64,000 bases of DNA. Origin: Anaerolineaceae bacterium (GTDB lineage Bacteria > Chloroflexota > Anaerolineae > Aggregatilineales > Phototrophicaceae). The stretch is from assembly GCA_002699585.1 (NCBI GenBank), contig PABP01000014.1, positions 186,001 through 250,000 on the forward strand. The letters are read 5' to 3'. The translations under genes were made by a program, and so were the position numbers. The notes beneath the pieces were generated by a model. That model saw only the letters and a list, made by a program, of their open reading frames with translations, was not told where the DNA came from and made no database searches. How positions within the stretch are numbered: position 1 is the stretch's first letter; every line of letters begins with the position of its first letter. Shown here one piece after another: positions 1-9,112 of this stretch.

Positions 1-1
1 A

Positions 2-616
2 GCCGAAAATGAAGCGAAGACCGCTGAATTGTTAGCCATGGTCGAACTTGAGGATGCGGCAGATCGTGCGATCAAAACCTATTCAGGTGGCATGAAACGC
101 CGCCTGGAATTAGCGCGTGGCCTCATGACCGAACCCCAAGTCCTGTTTCTTGATGAACCTACATTGGGCCTTGATCCGCAAAATCGAACCAAAATCTGGG
201 AATACATCCAAGACTTGAAACAACGTAAGGGGTTAACGCTGCTGTTGACGACACATTATATGGATGAAGCAGAACAACTCGCGGATTGTGTTGGCATCAT
301 TGACGCTGGATGCATTATTAAAGAAGGCTCACCCAAAGAACTCATCGACCAGATGGGCAAGGATGCTATCACCATGATAGGGTACGGCAACAGAGAGCGC
401 TACTTAGAGCAACTGGGTCAACTCCCGTTTGTCCAAGCTGTAACGACGGCTGGGCCAATTACACAGCTTGCTGTAGATGCCGGAAATCGTCGTTTGGCCG
501 AAGTAGTGACACTTGCCAACACTGAAGGATTCACTATTGAAGACATATCGGTTGCCAAGCCAAGCCTCGCTGATGTTTTTCTAAAATATACCGGTCGCCA
601 ACTGCGCGATAAATAG
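2..616 (+). CDS. ABC transporter ATP-binding protein, 5' end outside window
   Basis: This is the C-terminal two thirds of an ABC ATPase that powers an export-type transporter. The frame is open to the window edge, so the Walker A part is missing and the TTG at 29 is not a convincing start. The signature motif YSGGMKRRLELARG, the Walker B stretch VLFLDEP and the switch histidine in TTHYMDEAE are all present and intact. A C-terminal tail of about 100 residues follows, as in DrrA-type drug and lipid exporters. The ABC-2 permease begins 20 bases downstream, so the two form one transporter operon. The substrate cannot be told from sequence; DrrAB-like drug or polyketide export is the family analogy only. 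Confidence 0.93.
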   Translation, partial: AENEAKTAELLAMVELEDAADRAIKTYSGGMKRRLELARGLMTEPQVLFLDEPTLGLDPQNRTKIWEYIQDLKQRKGLTLLLTTHYMDEAEQLADCVGIIDAGCIIKEGSPKELIDQMGKDAITMIGYGNRERYLEQLGQLPFVQAVTTAGPITQLAVDAGNRRLAEVVTLANTEGFTIEDISVAKPSLADVFLKYTGRQLRDK

Positions 617-636
617 CCCTGGAAGGAAATAGCGGA

Positions 637-1410
637 ATGAATGCAGCAATAACGTTGTGGAACAAGCAGATGAGCAAGCTAAGTGGTGAAGAAACGTTTG
701 GGCTACTGATTCAGCCGATACTCTGGGTTGTGCTGTTTGGGGTCGGGATGAAAGGCGTTATGGGATCGGCCGTACCGGGTGGTGATGACTTCTACATCGC
801 GTTCATGGCCCCGGGAATTGTTGCCCTGAGTGCTTTGGGCGGTGCGATTGCAGGGGGAAGCGTATGGCTTGATGAGCGTATGCGCGGCATTGTAAAGGAA
901 TATCTGGTTGCCCCCATTCCTCGATTGAGCATTCTGTTGGGAAATACTTTCACCATTGTCACCAAGAGTTTGTTTCAAGCAATTGTAATTTTTGTCATCG
1001 GCGTTTTGATGGGTGCTCAAATCGCGAATAACCCACCAGGGTGGGTCGGTGGTATCCTGCTGGTTGCAGGGTATAGTATCGGTTTTGCTGGCATTGCTCT
1101 GGCACTGGCCAGCAAAACAAATGATCCAGGCGCGTACCATGCCGTGATCTTCTTGCTGAATTTACCCCTACTTTTCCTAAGTAATGCACTCTATCCCTTG
1201 TCATCATTACCTCAATGGATGCAGATTGGCGCACGCATCAACCCGACAAGTTACGTTGTGGATGGTCTACGGCAATTGGTCCTGACGAACGGCAATGGAT
1301 TGGCCAGTGGCGAGTTACTCCCCCTATGGCAATGCGCCGTTGCGATTATCTTGTTTGCGACGCTGGGCATGTGGCTAGCCTATGTCGCCTTCCGTTCAGC
1401 GATTCGCTAG
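637..1410 (+). CDS. ABC-2 type transporter permease
   Basis: This 257-residue integral membrane protein is the permease partner of the preceding ATPase. Hydrophobic segments can be seen at about residues 22-40, 55-75, 105-125, 138-158, 170-190 and 228-250, the six-span plan of ABC-2 permeases. The cytoplasmic stretch WLDERMRGIVKEYLVAPIPR between spans 2 and 3 is typical of the family. A strong ribosome site (GGAAGGAAAT) precedes the ATG. Gene order ATPase then permease matches DrrA/DrrB-type exporters. The transported molecule is not known. Confidence 0.9.
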   Translation: MNAAITLWNKQMSKLSGEETFGLLIQPILWVVLFGVGMKGVMGSAVPGGDDFYIAFMAPGIVALSALGGAIAGGSVWLDERMRGIVKEYLVAPIPRLSILLGNTFTIVTKSLFQAIVIFVIGVLMGAQIANNPPGWVGGILLVAGYSIGFAGIALALASKTNDPGAYHAVIFLLNLPLLFLSNALYPLSSLPQWMQIGARINPTSYVVDGLRQLVLTNGNGLASGELLPLWQCAVAIILFATLGMWLAYVAFRSAIR

Positions 1411-1497
1411 TCAATTATTCACTAAGAACACTCATTGGCACCTCTATACATTGGCCAAGATCAAATACATACACAATCAAACACAAAGGAAAACATC

Positions 1498-2292
1498 ATG
1501 GATCTACAACTTACTGGGAAGCGTGTGTTAGTGACAGGCAGCACTGGCGGCATCGGAGAAGGGATCGCAAAAGGATTTGCCCAGGAAGGGGCAACCGTCA
1601 TCATTAATGGTCGGCGCGAAGCCGAGGCACAACGTGTCGCCGCTGAGATTACAAGTGACGGTGGCAGGGCCATTGTTGCGGTTGGCGATTTGTCTACAGA
1701 CGAAGGTGTTGATCGCGTCCTGTCTGTCATCACACAAGAACTCGGCGGACTAGATGTATTGGTCAACAATGCTGCTGGAGGCGAACATCAGAATGATATG
1801 GAAGCACCTGCATCTGTGTGGCTCAGTAGCTACAATAGCAATGTGCTTTCGATGGTTCGCCTCATCCAACAAGTGTTACCAAAGATGAAAGAGCAAGGTT
1901 GGGGACGTATTATCAATATTTCGAGTGCCGCAGCAATACAACCATCACCAGGTATGGGCGTCTATTCTACGACCAAGGCAGCCGTGAATAACCTGACAGT
2001 AACACTGGCTCAATCGATGGACAGTGACAAGATTACCATCAATGCCGTTAGCCCTGGGGCTATCATTACACCTGCAATGGTAGAGATGGCCCAGCAGCAG
2101 GGTATGGCCAATACCTGGGAAGAAGCTGAAACTACATTTGCGACGATGATGCCGCAAACCTTCCCCTTCAAACGGATGGGAAAAGTAAACGAAATTGCCA
2201 ATGTTGTGCTATTCCTGGCGAGCCCACTAGCGAACTATATTCACGGAGCAAACATCCGCGTTGATGGCGGATACATCCCAACGATTTGCTAA
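1498..2292 (+). CDS. short-chain dehydrogenase/reductase (SDR)
   Basis: This 264-residue protein is a classical SDR oxidoreductase. It shows the cofactor motif TGSTGGIGEG near the N-terminus, the NNAAGG motif, the catalytic serine in INISSAAA and the YSTTK (YxxxK) active site, and ends in VDGGYIPTIC as in the FabG-like subgroup. The ATG at 1498 is preferred because AAAGGA lies eight bases before it; an upstream in-frame TTG at 1435 has no such site. It follows the ABC permease by 87 bases on the same strand and may be co-transcribed. The substrate is not predictable from the sequence. Confidence 0.93.
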   Translation: MDLQLTGKRVLVTGSTGGIGEGIAKGFAQEGATVIINGRREAEAQRVAAEITSDGGRAIVAVGDLSTDEGVDRVLSVITQELGGLDVLVNNAAGGEHQNDMEAPASVWLSSYNSNVLSMVRLIQQVLPKMKEQGWGRIINISSAAAIQPSPGMGVYSTTKAAVNNLTVTLAQSMDSDKITINAVSPGAIITPAMVEMAQQQGMANTWEEAETTFATMMPQTFPFKRMGKVNEIANVVLFLASPLANYIHGANIRVDGGYIPTIC

Positions 2293-2333
2293 CAAGAACG
2301 ATGTGCCCAGCAATTCGTTAGCTGCTGTGTAAT

Positions 2334-2359
2334 CAAAAAACTGCCCCTTATGGGGCAGT
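2334..2359 (-). terminator. rho-independent terminator
   Basis: An 8-bp stem ACTGCCCC/GGGGCAGT with a four-base loop reads into a run of six T on the minus strand. It lies just past the stop of the minus-strand kinase and also sits after the plus-strand SDR, so it may serve both. Confidence 0.85.
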
Positions 2360-2364
2360 GAGTT

Positions 2365-3927
2365 TTAGTAGCTATCGGCTTCTTCGATGAAGCTGTCGGT
2401 GAGTTCGCCATCGGCATTTAGCCGCACCTGCGGCGGCTCATCGACCAGACGGCTGTGGCGTTCGTTTTTGGGCTTTGCCGCTACGTACTCATCGGTGCGG
2501 CGGCGCTCACGTTGCAGTTCGCGCTCGATTTCTCGTTCGAGTTCAGCCTCGCGGCGCTGCGCGCCGGGGCCGTACTTGCCGTAATAGTCGCTGCCGTGCC
2601 CCACAATGCCGATGCCCCAGCCCAGTGCCGGGATAATCGGCCAGATGAAGCCGTTCGCTCCGGTGAAGAACCAGATGGCGAACAGCATGCCGATCACGCC
2701 GATGTAGGCTGAAAGATGGCCGATGAACTCCTGGCGGGCTTTCATGCGCTTGCGGACGCGCCGCCGGACCTGTTCTTCAATGCTCTCTTTGCTGATGCCG
2801 CGCCGGTCGTGCAGTTCGCTGTCGATGCGCTCCTCAATCATTTCGGCAAAGCTGCGGATACCCGTATTGATACGGTCCCCAATCTGCGACCAATCCATAT
2901 CGCCTAATGAAAATGACGCTTCTAGCTCCATGCCGTGGCTATCACGCTGCTTGCGTTGGGGTCGCTCGATAGCCGCTTGTGGCAGTTCCGGTGCAGAGGC
3001 AGTCGGCGTTACTGCTGCTGGTTCGGTTGTCGCTTTCGGCTGGCGTGTGATTTGCTCTGGTGGTGCCATCATCACGCTGGAAATTGGATCGTTGGGGTCC
3101 AATTCTTTGATAGCTTCTTTAAAGGCATCGATCATCGAGCCAGCGGTATCAAAACGCTGTTGCGGATCTTTGGCAAGCGCTTTTAGCAGCACATCCTCGA
3201 CTGGTTCCGGTAGATCCGGGTTATGCGTCAACGGCGAGGGCGGCGGGCTGTAGATATGGCCATGCACGATAGCATAGGGCGTATCCCCTGTAAAAGGTAC
3301 TTGCCCCGTGACCAGCTCATACAGGATCACACCCAGCGAATAAATATCGGTGTGATGCGTCAGATTGTTCTCGCCCTGGGCTTGCTCCGGGGAGATATAA
3401 AAGGGCGTGCCGAGCATCATATCGTGGCTGATGGTACTCTCGCCCACCTGGGCGATCCGCGCCAGCCCAAAGTCCGTGATATAGGCGCGGGTATTGTGCT
3501 CAATCAGAATATTTGAAGGTTTCATGTCGCGGTGGAGCACGCCCTGCTTATGGGCATAGTCCGTACCCGCAGCGACCTGCGTCAGGATGTCGGCGACGTT
3601 TTGTAACGTCAGCCCTTCTTTGAGGGCCAGGAACTTGAGCGTCGGCCCGGCAATGTAGCGCATCACCAGATAGGGCAAACCCTCATGCTCGTTAAAGTCA
3701 TAGATGGGGACGATATTGGGGTGGTCCAGGCCAGCGACGATGCGTGCTTCCCGGCTAAAGCGCGCCATGAAGTTGGCATCAGACATGAACGACGGATGCA
3801 TGATCTTCAAGGCGACATCGCGCCCCAACCGCTCGTGATGGGCACGATATACGGTCGCCATACCGCCTTGACCCACGCGCTCAATAACGCGATATGCGCC
3901 AATGGTGTCACCGGATTGCAGCATCAT
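2365..3927 (-). CDS. Ser/Thr protein kinase with C-terminal 2TM domain
   Basis: This 520-residue protein is a PknB-type eukaryotic-like kinase. The kinase domain covers about residues 10-270: glycine loop GQGGMATVY, lysine in VALKIM, catalytic loop HRDMKPSNILI, DFGLA, and the SPEQAQG and SDIYSLG-like (TDIYSLG) motifs. A Pro/Thr/Ala-rich linker follows. The C-terminus (about 375-470) has a charged helix, two closely spaced hydrophobic segments (ending in WGIGIVGHG) and a strongly charged ER-rich helix, which fits the 2TM domain found on several bacterial kinases and histidine kinases. Thus it is probably membrane-attached with both ends in the cytoplasm and no outside sensor. RBS AGGAAC precedes the ATG. 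The target is unknown. Confidence 0.93.
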   Translation of the reverse strand: MMLQSGDTIGAYRVIERVGQGGMATVYRAHHERLGRDVALKIMHPSFMSDANFMARFSREARIVAGLDHPNIVPIYDFNEHEGLPYLVMRYIAGPTLKFLALKEGLTLQNVADILTQVAAGTDYAHKQGVLHRDMKPSNILIEHNTRAYITDFGLARIAQVGESTISHDMMLGTPFYISPEQAQGENNLTHHTDIYSLGVILYELVTGQVPFTGDTPYAIVHGHIYSPPPSPLTHNPDLPEPVEDVLLKALAKDPQQRFDTAGSMIDAFKEAIKELDPNDPISSVMMAPPEQITRQPKATTEPAAVTPTASAPELPQAAIERPQRKQRDSHGMELEASFSLGDMDWSQIGDRINTGIRSFAEMIEERIDSELHDRRGISKESIEEQVRRRVRKRMKARQEFIGHLSAYIGVIGMLFAIWFFTGANGFIWPIIPALGWGIGIVGHGSDYYGKYGPGAQRREAELEREIERELQRERRRTDEYVAAKPKNERHSRLVDEPPQVRLNADGELTDSFIEEADSY

Positions 3928-4057
3928 GCTTTATGTTCCTCGTCCCTGCTTGCCACCTCATGATCTCATGAAGTGCTTGTCTATTCTACTGTACAGCGAC
4001 CAAATCCAGCAAGGTATGCCGCGTTTGATCTGCATGAACAGACGCTTATTGCGCTTC

Positions 4058-4261
4058 CTACTCGCGGTTGGCGTCGTATGTATCCCAATGGCCAAGCCAG
4101 TTTTCTTCGTCCCACCACTTCCTGACCCAACCCCATCCGCGTCGATTGCGCCGATTACGCCTGCGCCCTGAGCGCGGCAGGGGCGGCGGCTGGAACGATT
4201 TGTGGTGCAAAATCAAGGTCGCCAAAAAAAATAATACCAACATAAACTCGGCATACATCAT
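4058..4261 (-). CDS. possible small membrane protein, basic/Trp-rich tail
   Basis: This 67-residue frame starts with one hydrophobic segment (residues 5-18), followed by a Pro/Arg-rich stretch (about residues 24-42, including RSGRRRNRRNRR) and a Trp-rich tail (WVRKWWDEENW). A purine-rich GAGGGGGAA lies about ten bases before the ATG-ATG start. It sits between two kinase genes on the same strand. I know no family for it. The Arg/Trp content could also come from chance translation of a GC-rich stretch, so this is a weak call. Confidence 0.35.
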   Translation of the reverse strand: MMYAEFMLVLFFLATLILHHKSFQPPPLPRSGRRRNRRNRRGWGWVRKWWDEENWLGHWDTYDANRE

Positions 4262-4367
4262 GATGCCCGTTCCCCCTCTACTTATCCATCGTTAGGATAC
4301 CGTTTGTTCGAGGGTGTCGGCCCCTCAATAACTGGGGGTTTGGGCTGATCTGACGCAACCTTGCAGC

Positions 4368-4644
4368 CTAGTTTGACGTAAGCGCCGCCTCGATGTCGTT
4401 ACAGTGCCGCTCCTCATGCAGCGCCATCCGCCGCACATGGCTGTAGACTGTATGCGCTTTGCCGTCGATGTGCGCTCCACGCGCCCAATCGGCGATAGAT
4501 AAGCCCCTGAGCACGATCAACAGCGCTTCCCGGCATAGCCTGAACTGGAGCAGGCTGCTGGCGAAGCTCAGGCGAGTATGGTGTGGCCGCTGCCAGGTCC
4601 AGCACATGGACGATACCTGCTTCAGTGACATCATTGACGCTCAT
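4368..4644 (-). pseudogene. frameshifted small HTH (LuxR/sigma-4-like) gene
   Basis: A good ribosome site (CAGGAGATGATC) precedes an ATG at 4644 that opens MSVNDVTEAGIVHVLDLAAA. That frame turns into low-quality sequence, while the next frame, running to a stop at 4368, carries REALLIVLRGLSIADWARG and then KAHTVYSHVRRM. The latter resembles the helix-turn-helix of LuxR or sigma-70 region 4 proteins (RE-LL...GLS...A...I..KTV..HV). Joining the two halves needs one frameshift around 4550-4600. It may be a broken gene, a sequencing error, or programmed frameshifting. It stands between two protein kinase genes in the same direction. Confidence 0.45.
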
Positions 4645-4732
4645 GCGATCATCTCCTGTTCTGTCTTTGCCCTGATCGCCTGATACCCCTGACACCTTTT
4701 GTCAGCTTTACAGCACTATTCTACGATGCGCC

Positions 4733-6394
4733 TCAGTTGATGATCTGGCGTTCAGTATCGTAAGCGGGCCACTCCAGCGTGCAGTCCAGGTCATCCACGC
4801 GGCTGACCAGTCGGCCAATCGTCTCGCAGTTGCCCGCCAGCCGGCTATCGCTGAACACGCCAAAGGTCTCGTCGCTGTCACTATCAGCAAACCAGAAGCG
4901 CGGTTCTCCGGCCACGATGGTCACGGATCGCACTTCCTCACAGCGCCAATCGGCGGGCACATTAGCCGACTGCGCCCCGTTCCTGACGATCAGGCATTCT
5001 CCTGGCTGGATGTCGCCCAGGGCAGGGGTCAGGCTGTCCGCTTCACTGGAACCCCGCAGATTGAGTTGGTTCATATGCAACGCCGATGGGCCATCATTAA
5101 CAATTACGATCAAATCGACGTTGTAGTTCAATCTCAGCAGTGCTTCTTCCGCCGCGACGGTTGGGATAGGTGTTGGCGTTGGCGTCGGCGGGATAGGTGT
5201 GGCGCCATCGGCAATGACCGCATCCGACGTCAGCGTGGCATCCGCCGCTGGGCTGAAGGGGGATAGGCCTGGGATCATCAGCAGCGCACCGATAACCAGC
5301 ATCGCCACAACGGCGATGCCCCCCAGCCAGATAACGATTCGGTTACCACCCATTCTTGCGGCGATATCAGGGCTGGGTACAGGGTCGTCCCAGGATTCCA
5401 GGATGCGCTTATTGCGTCCGACTTCTTTTAGTGGCGGTTGGGTTGGCGAATTCGTCAACGGCGAATCGATCTTGACGATTTGTGGCTGCGACAAAATCGG
5501 CGTTGAGGACTTGGCATCGGGACGGAAAGGCAGCGTCAGGCCGTATTCATCGTGGGCGACGTTGTAGGCATCTTTGAGCGCGTGGATGAATTCGACCGCT
5601 GTCGAGTAGCGATCCTGTGGGTCTTTAGCCAGCGCTTTGAGCAGTACACTCTGAGCTTCGCCGGAAATGCGCGGATTGTGTACACGCGGCGGCGTTGGTG
5701 CTTCGTGGATGTGGGCCAGGGCCACTTCCATCGCATTGCTGCCGCGGAACAGATGGTGCCCGGTGAAGATTTCATAGGTCATCACCCCCAGCGAATAAAT
5801 ATCGCTCTGGGGGACAGCCAGTTGGCTGTCGGTGGCTTGCTCCGGGGAAATATAGCGCGGCGTGCCGAAGGCTGTGCCCATCGTATTATCCACATCCGAC
5901 CACAGCACCAGGCCGAAGTCAGTCAGCACTGCTTTGTCATCCTGGGCCAGCAGCACATTCGAGGGCTTGACGTCGCGGTGAATGATGCCGCGAGCGTGGG
6001 CATAGTCCAGCGCAATCGCTACCTGCTCCAGGATGCCCAGGGCACGCTCAACGGGCATCAGTTCATTGTTAGCCTGATAATCCTTGATGACATCGGAGAG
6101 ATCTGGCCCATCGATGTAGCGCATCGCCAAAAAGTACATGCCATCGACTTCACCATACTGGTACATGGTGATGATATTGTCATGTTCCAGGCGGCCAACG
6201 GCTTTGGCTTCGCGGTTAAAGCGTACCTTGAGCATGTCATCCTGGCGCTGGAATTCAGGCGTCAGCACTTTGATGGCTGCGCGTCGCCCCAGTTTGTCAT
6301 CTACGCCAATATACACATGGGACATACCCCCGCTGGTCAGTTTGCGCTCCAGCCGGTAATCGCCAAGTATTGTGCCGATGAGGGTGTCTGTCAC
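4733..6394 (-). CDS. Ser/Thr protein kinase, PknB-like, with extracytoplasmic domain
   Basis: This 553-residue transmembrane receptor kinase has a kinase domain at about residues 10-280 (TSGGMSHVY, lysine in AAIKVL, HRDVKPSNVLL, DFGLVLW, GTPRYISPEQA, SDIYSLGVM). A linker of about 70 residues leads to a single membrane span (about 355-375, IVIWLGGIAVVAMLVIGALL). Outside comes a Pro/Thr linker (PIPPTPTPTPIPTV) and a domain of about 140 residues with no repeats that I recognise; it is not a PASTA domain. A GTG start is chosen because AAAGGA lies eight bases before it. Ligand and targets are unknown; the neighbouring kinase at 2365 is a separate paralogue with a different C-terminus. Confidence 0.93.
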   Translation of the reverse strand: MTDTLIGTILGDYRLERKLTSGGMSHVYIGVDDKLGRRAAIKVLTPEFQRQDDMLKVRFNREAKAVGRLEHDNIITMYQYGEVDGMYFLAMRYIDGPDLSDVIKDYQANNELMPVERALGILEQVAIALDYAHARGIIHRDVKPSNVLLAQDDKAVLTDFGLVLWSDVDNTMGTAFGTPRYISPEQATDSQLAVPQSDIYSLGVMTYEIFTGHHLFRGSNAMEVALAHIHEAPTPPRVHNPRISGEAQSVLLKALAKDPQDRYSTAVEFIHALKDAYNVAHDEYGLTLPFRPDAKSSTPILSQPQIVKIDSPLTNSPTQPPLKEVGRNKRILESWDDPVPSPDIAARMGGNRIVIWLGGIAVVAMLVIGALLMIPGLSPFSPAADATLTSDAVIADGATPIPPTPTPTPIPTVAAEEALLRLNYNVDLIVIVNDGPSALHMNQLNLRGSSEADSLTPALGDIQPGECLIVRNGAQSANVPADWRCEEVRSVTIVAGEPRFWFADSDSDETFGVFSDSRLAGNCETIGRLVSRVDDLDCTLEWPAYDTERQIIN

Positions 6395-6745
6395 GCGGGC
6401 GTCCTTTCAGCCGCAGAGCGGTGAACAACTGCAATGTGAGTATCAGTCGCAACGTGCATAGCTGTGGACGGTCCGTACAGACGCCGTGTGCGATAAGCCA
6501 ATGGGCTTGGATTTAAAGTGAACATGGAGTTCCGGTCAATTGCGAAATGTTTCAATGTACATTGCAAAAGATATAACTTGATTATACTGTTTTATTGCTG
6601 ATCGTTGGTTAAGCGTTGCGTGACCAGGGGGCAAGGTTAAGAAATTGATATTTTCGCGATGACGTTGGTCATGCTTTTGTCTGGTTAACAAGCAAAAACG
6701 ACCTGACAATGCCAGGTCGTTTCTCTCGTCTGTAGTATGTTAGCG
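6395..6745. other. intergenic region between two minus-strand genes
   Basis: This stretch holds the promoter region of the kinase at 4733 and, at its distal end, the terminator of the gene at 6746. A locally AT-rich patch at about 6540-6600 is the best place for a promoter, but I cannot assign -35 and -10 boxes with certainty. No gene is visible. Confidence 0.4.
6693..6726 (-). terminator. rho-independent terminator
   Basis: A 9-bp perfect stem AACGACCTG/CAGGTCGTT with a seven-base loop is followed by T residues on the minus strand. It ends the receiver-like/roadblock gene at 6746. Confidence 0.85.
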
Positions 6746-7942
6746 TCAGGAATCCAACAAGCCTAGTTCGCGGGCCTGGTCCGCATTGAGCGTGCCTTTG
6801 CGGCCTTCGTCGCGGGCCAGCTCTGCTAATGCATCAAAGTCATCGAACAGGTCATCACCGCCGTCGACGCTCACACTGAACAGAATATCAATGTCCAGGT
6901 CATCAATCGCTTCGACTTTTGGCTCGTCCGGCTCGACAGCTTCAGCTTCCTGGGTGAAGGTCTTCAGATTCGAGGGGGCCAGCTCCGGCATGTCGTCCTC
7001 AAGCGGCGGCAGCGGCGTTGTCTGTGGGATGCGCCGACGTGGCTGCGCTGGCGGCTGACGGCGTTCTTCCATCATATCGGGACGGATCATCAGCCACGCT
7101 TCAGCCCCAATCAGCGCGATCAAATCCTCAGCCGTTCGTCGGCCAAAGCGACTGACGGCACCCAGCGCGCGTGAGCCTTTATCGCCATCAAACAGGATGC
7201 ACATAAAATGGTGCAAACCGACGGTCACGACATACACGTCGAAGTCCTGGCCATCATAGAATTGCAAAGTAGCAATATTGCCCCCGACTGTTTCACGCAG
7301 GTTCAAGCTGGACACAACCGCGGGCAGCAGGCTGTGTGTCAGGTCATGGCGGTCGATTTCGCCGATGGTGCCGCGTTCCAACAGCACATCACCGCTGCGC
7401 GTCGACAGCAGGATCGCCAGCGCGTTAAGGTCCGCTAGCAGCATGTCGAGCACACCGGCAGCGTTGTTCAGGTTGATGCTCGGCACTGGGCCGAAGTCCG
7501 GCGCGCTGTTGTCGGCGGCAGGCCGCGCGGCCATGACAGGCGGTTTTTGCGCCTCAAACGGATCATCACCCGTGCTGATGGCATCCAACACGCGCAGGAA
7601 AGAATCAGCTTGCATGGGTCGCCGAAAGTAAACGAAGGGCGATGTTTCAATCGTTTCGTCATCCAGGTCAGGATCAGAAAAATCGGCGACGAGAACCACA
7701 TTGGTCTTGGGCGAAATCTGCTTGATTTCTGCCGCGAGCTGCCAACCGGGGATCTTCTCATCGCTCACCCAGGCGGCGATGACAGCATCACAGGGCATAC
7801 GCTGGAGTTCTTCCAGGGCTGCGCCACCCGTGGGCACATCAATCTGAATGACAGGGCGGTCGAGGAGGTCGTAAGCGCTGCGTACCTGATGCGAGATCGA
7901 CCCACTGGGGTCTACAGTTAGGATACGGGGCAAGGGTGCCAT
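6746..7942 (-). CDS. receiver-like plus roadblock-domain regulatory protein
   Basis: This 398-residue cytoplasmic protein appears to carry two regulatory modules. Residues 1-125 (PRILTVDPSGSISHQV, a strand-helix pattern with VIAAWVSDEKIPG and VVLVADFSDPD) look like a response-regulator receiver fold that lacks a clear phosphorylation pocket, since the usual DD pair and the conserved lysine are not obvious. Residues about 155-285 (LLADLNALAILLSTRSGDVLLERG, then HFMCILFDG, then RFGRRTAEDLIALIG) match the roadblock/LC7 pattern, which in bacteria regulates small Ras-like GTPases of the MglA type. The remainder is acidic and Pro-rich, probably disordered. No GTPase gene is next to it; related roadblock and V4R genes lie at 13.2-14.3 kb. 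Confidence 0.7.
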   Translation of the reverse strand: MAPLPRILTVDPSGSISHQVRSAYDLLDRPVIQIDVPTGGAALEELQRMPCDAVIAAWVSDEKIPGWQLAAEIKQISPKTNVVLVADFSDPDLDDETIETSPFVYFRRPMQADSFLRVLDAISTGDDPFEAQKPPVMAARPAADNSAPDFGPVPSINLNNAAGVLDMLLADLNALAILLSTRSGDVLLERGTIGEIDRHDLTHSLLPAVVSSLNLRETVGGNIATLQFYDGQDFDVYVVTVGLHHFMCILFDGDKGSRALGAVSRFGRRTAEDLIALIGAEAWLMIRPDMMEERRQPPAQPRRRIPQTTPLPPLEDDMPELAPSNLKTFTQEAEAVEPDEPKVEAIDDLDIDILFSVSVDGGDDLFDDFDALAELARDEGRKGTLNADQARELGLLDS

Positions 7943-8271
7943 AATTAGAGCTTATCCTGAAAAGTCTTCATGTGCGTCTGAATAGGCTGCCATAAGGCGC
8001 GGCGACTGCGTCAAAGCATAGGGTTACGCTGCGCAATCGGCTGCTTGCCTACTTTCAGTGTACTGTAAACGCTGTTGCACAGCCTTAATGTTTACAGAAA
8101 TTGACTGATTATTTTGCAGCTTCTTAGCACATCATAACATTTTTAACGATGTCAACCACTTGGGCAGGGGGTTTGTTAGCACTCTGTAATATGCTGGGGA
8201 TTTGCTGGCAATGCAAAAGACACCTGCTGCGAGGTGTCTTTCATAAGCTTGTTAGGATGCCCAACGCGCGG
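7943..8271. other. intergenic region
   Basis: This gap upstream of the receiver/roadblock gene contains AT-rich sequence around 8090-8150 that may hold a promoter, and the terminator of the gene at 8272. I see no coding region in it. Confidence 0.4.
8213..8241 (-). terminator. rho-independent terminator
   Basis: A 10-bp stem AAAGACACCT/AGGTGTCTTT with a six-base loop reads into TTTT on the minus strand, 30 bases past the stop of the gene at 8272. Confidence 0.85.
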
Positions 8272-8823
8272 TTATTTGGCGCCATCGACCACATTGGACA
8301 GGAAGGCACTGTAGCCCTCGTCGGGGTCATAGCGCACGACCAGCGTCCGCTTGCCGCCCACATGGGTAATACCGGGCATCTTATAGGCTTTGGCGGGACG
8401 TCCGGCGCTGTCCAGGCGATTGGTCCAATAGACATATTCGCCCTTCTGCCAGATGTAGATCACCGGCACAGCCTCTACCAGAATTTCCAGGCGGCGGGCG
8501 GCGAAATCCCCAAAGCGTGGCGGATCATACCAGGGAATCCATGCCCCGGCGGTCTGTTCGTTCTTCAACGACACAGCGCTTTGCCCCAGGACTTCTTTCT
8601 CGTCGCGGGCTGTTTCTCGGTTGACGAAACGCAAGGTTTTATCTGTCGTATTGAAGACAGATGTAATCTCTGTAACTGGCATGGAACTCCTCACTGCAAT
8701 ATTGGTGTCGTTGACCGCTTTAGCCGTCGCATTGACGCCTTCACCAACAACTTGGATCGACTTGGCGACGCCTTTGCCAACCGCACCGAGTACTTTCCAG
8801 ATGGTAATGTCTTCGTCGCTCAT
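8272..8823 (-). CDS. conserved-looking hypothetical protein, 183 aa
   Basis: I do not recognise a family. The protein begins with an amphipathic Gly/Val/Lys helix (about residues 8-40, with VLGAVGKGVAKSIQVVGEG), then a mixed beta-rich region with several aromatic residues (WIPWYDPPRFGDFAARRLEI, YIWQKGEYVYW). There is no signal peptide or membrane span. It has its own terminator and stands alone. The ribosome site is weak. Coding is supported by normal codon use, the long frame and the terminator just behind the stop. Confidence 0.75.
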   Translation of the reverse strand: MSDEDITIWKVLGAVGKGVAKSIQVVGEGVNATAKAVNDTNIAVRSSMPVTEITSVFNTTDKTLRFVNRETARDEKEVLGQSAVSLKNEQTAGAWIPWYDPPRFGDFAARRLEILVEAVPVIYIWQKGEYVYWTNRLDSAGRPAKAYKMPGITHVGGKRTLVVRYDPDEGYSAFLSNVVDGAK

Positions 8824-9054
8824 CGTTCTGGTCCTGCTTGTTTGCCATATTGTAGCATGTTTTTTTCAAGTCATGATCGAATAGCGATCATATGGATAGG
8901 CACATAGTTACAGGCCATCATGCGGCACTTTTTTGCACCCTCCCTCATGTCTTTCTGACTTTATCTTACTTACATTTACGTAGGATGAGCATCAGATGTT
9001 GCAGCGGCTTCGTCTGTTTTTCGTAAAATCCGCTTGCCAGCTACTCATTAAATA

Positions 9055-9083
9055 CAAAGAAGGCCCGCTATGGGCCTTCTTCG
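9055..9083 (-). terminator. rho-independent terminator
   Basis: A 10-bp perfect stem AAGAAGGCCC/GGGCCTTCTT with a five-base loop lies 30 bases after the stop of the FAS1 gene at 9113 and reads into a T-rich stretch on the minus strand. Confidence 0.85.
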
Positions 9084-9112
9084 TAAGGGGGTCTGACTTC
9101 TAGGATTCGAAT

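Noticed and set aside
5552-6424. Plus-strand frame of 290 residues opposite the second kinase
   Set aside because: The kinase on the other strand carries every conserved motif; the antisense frame is a codon-bias shadow.
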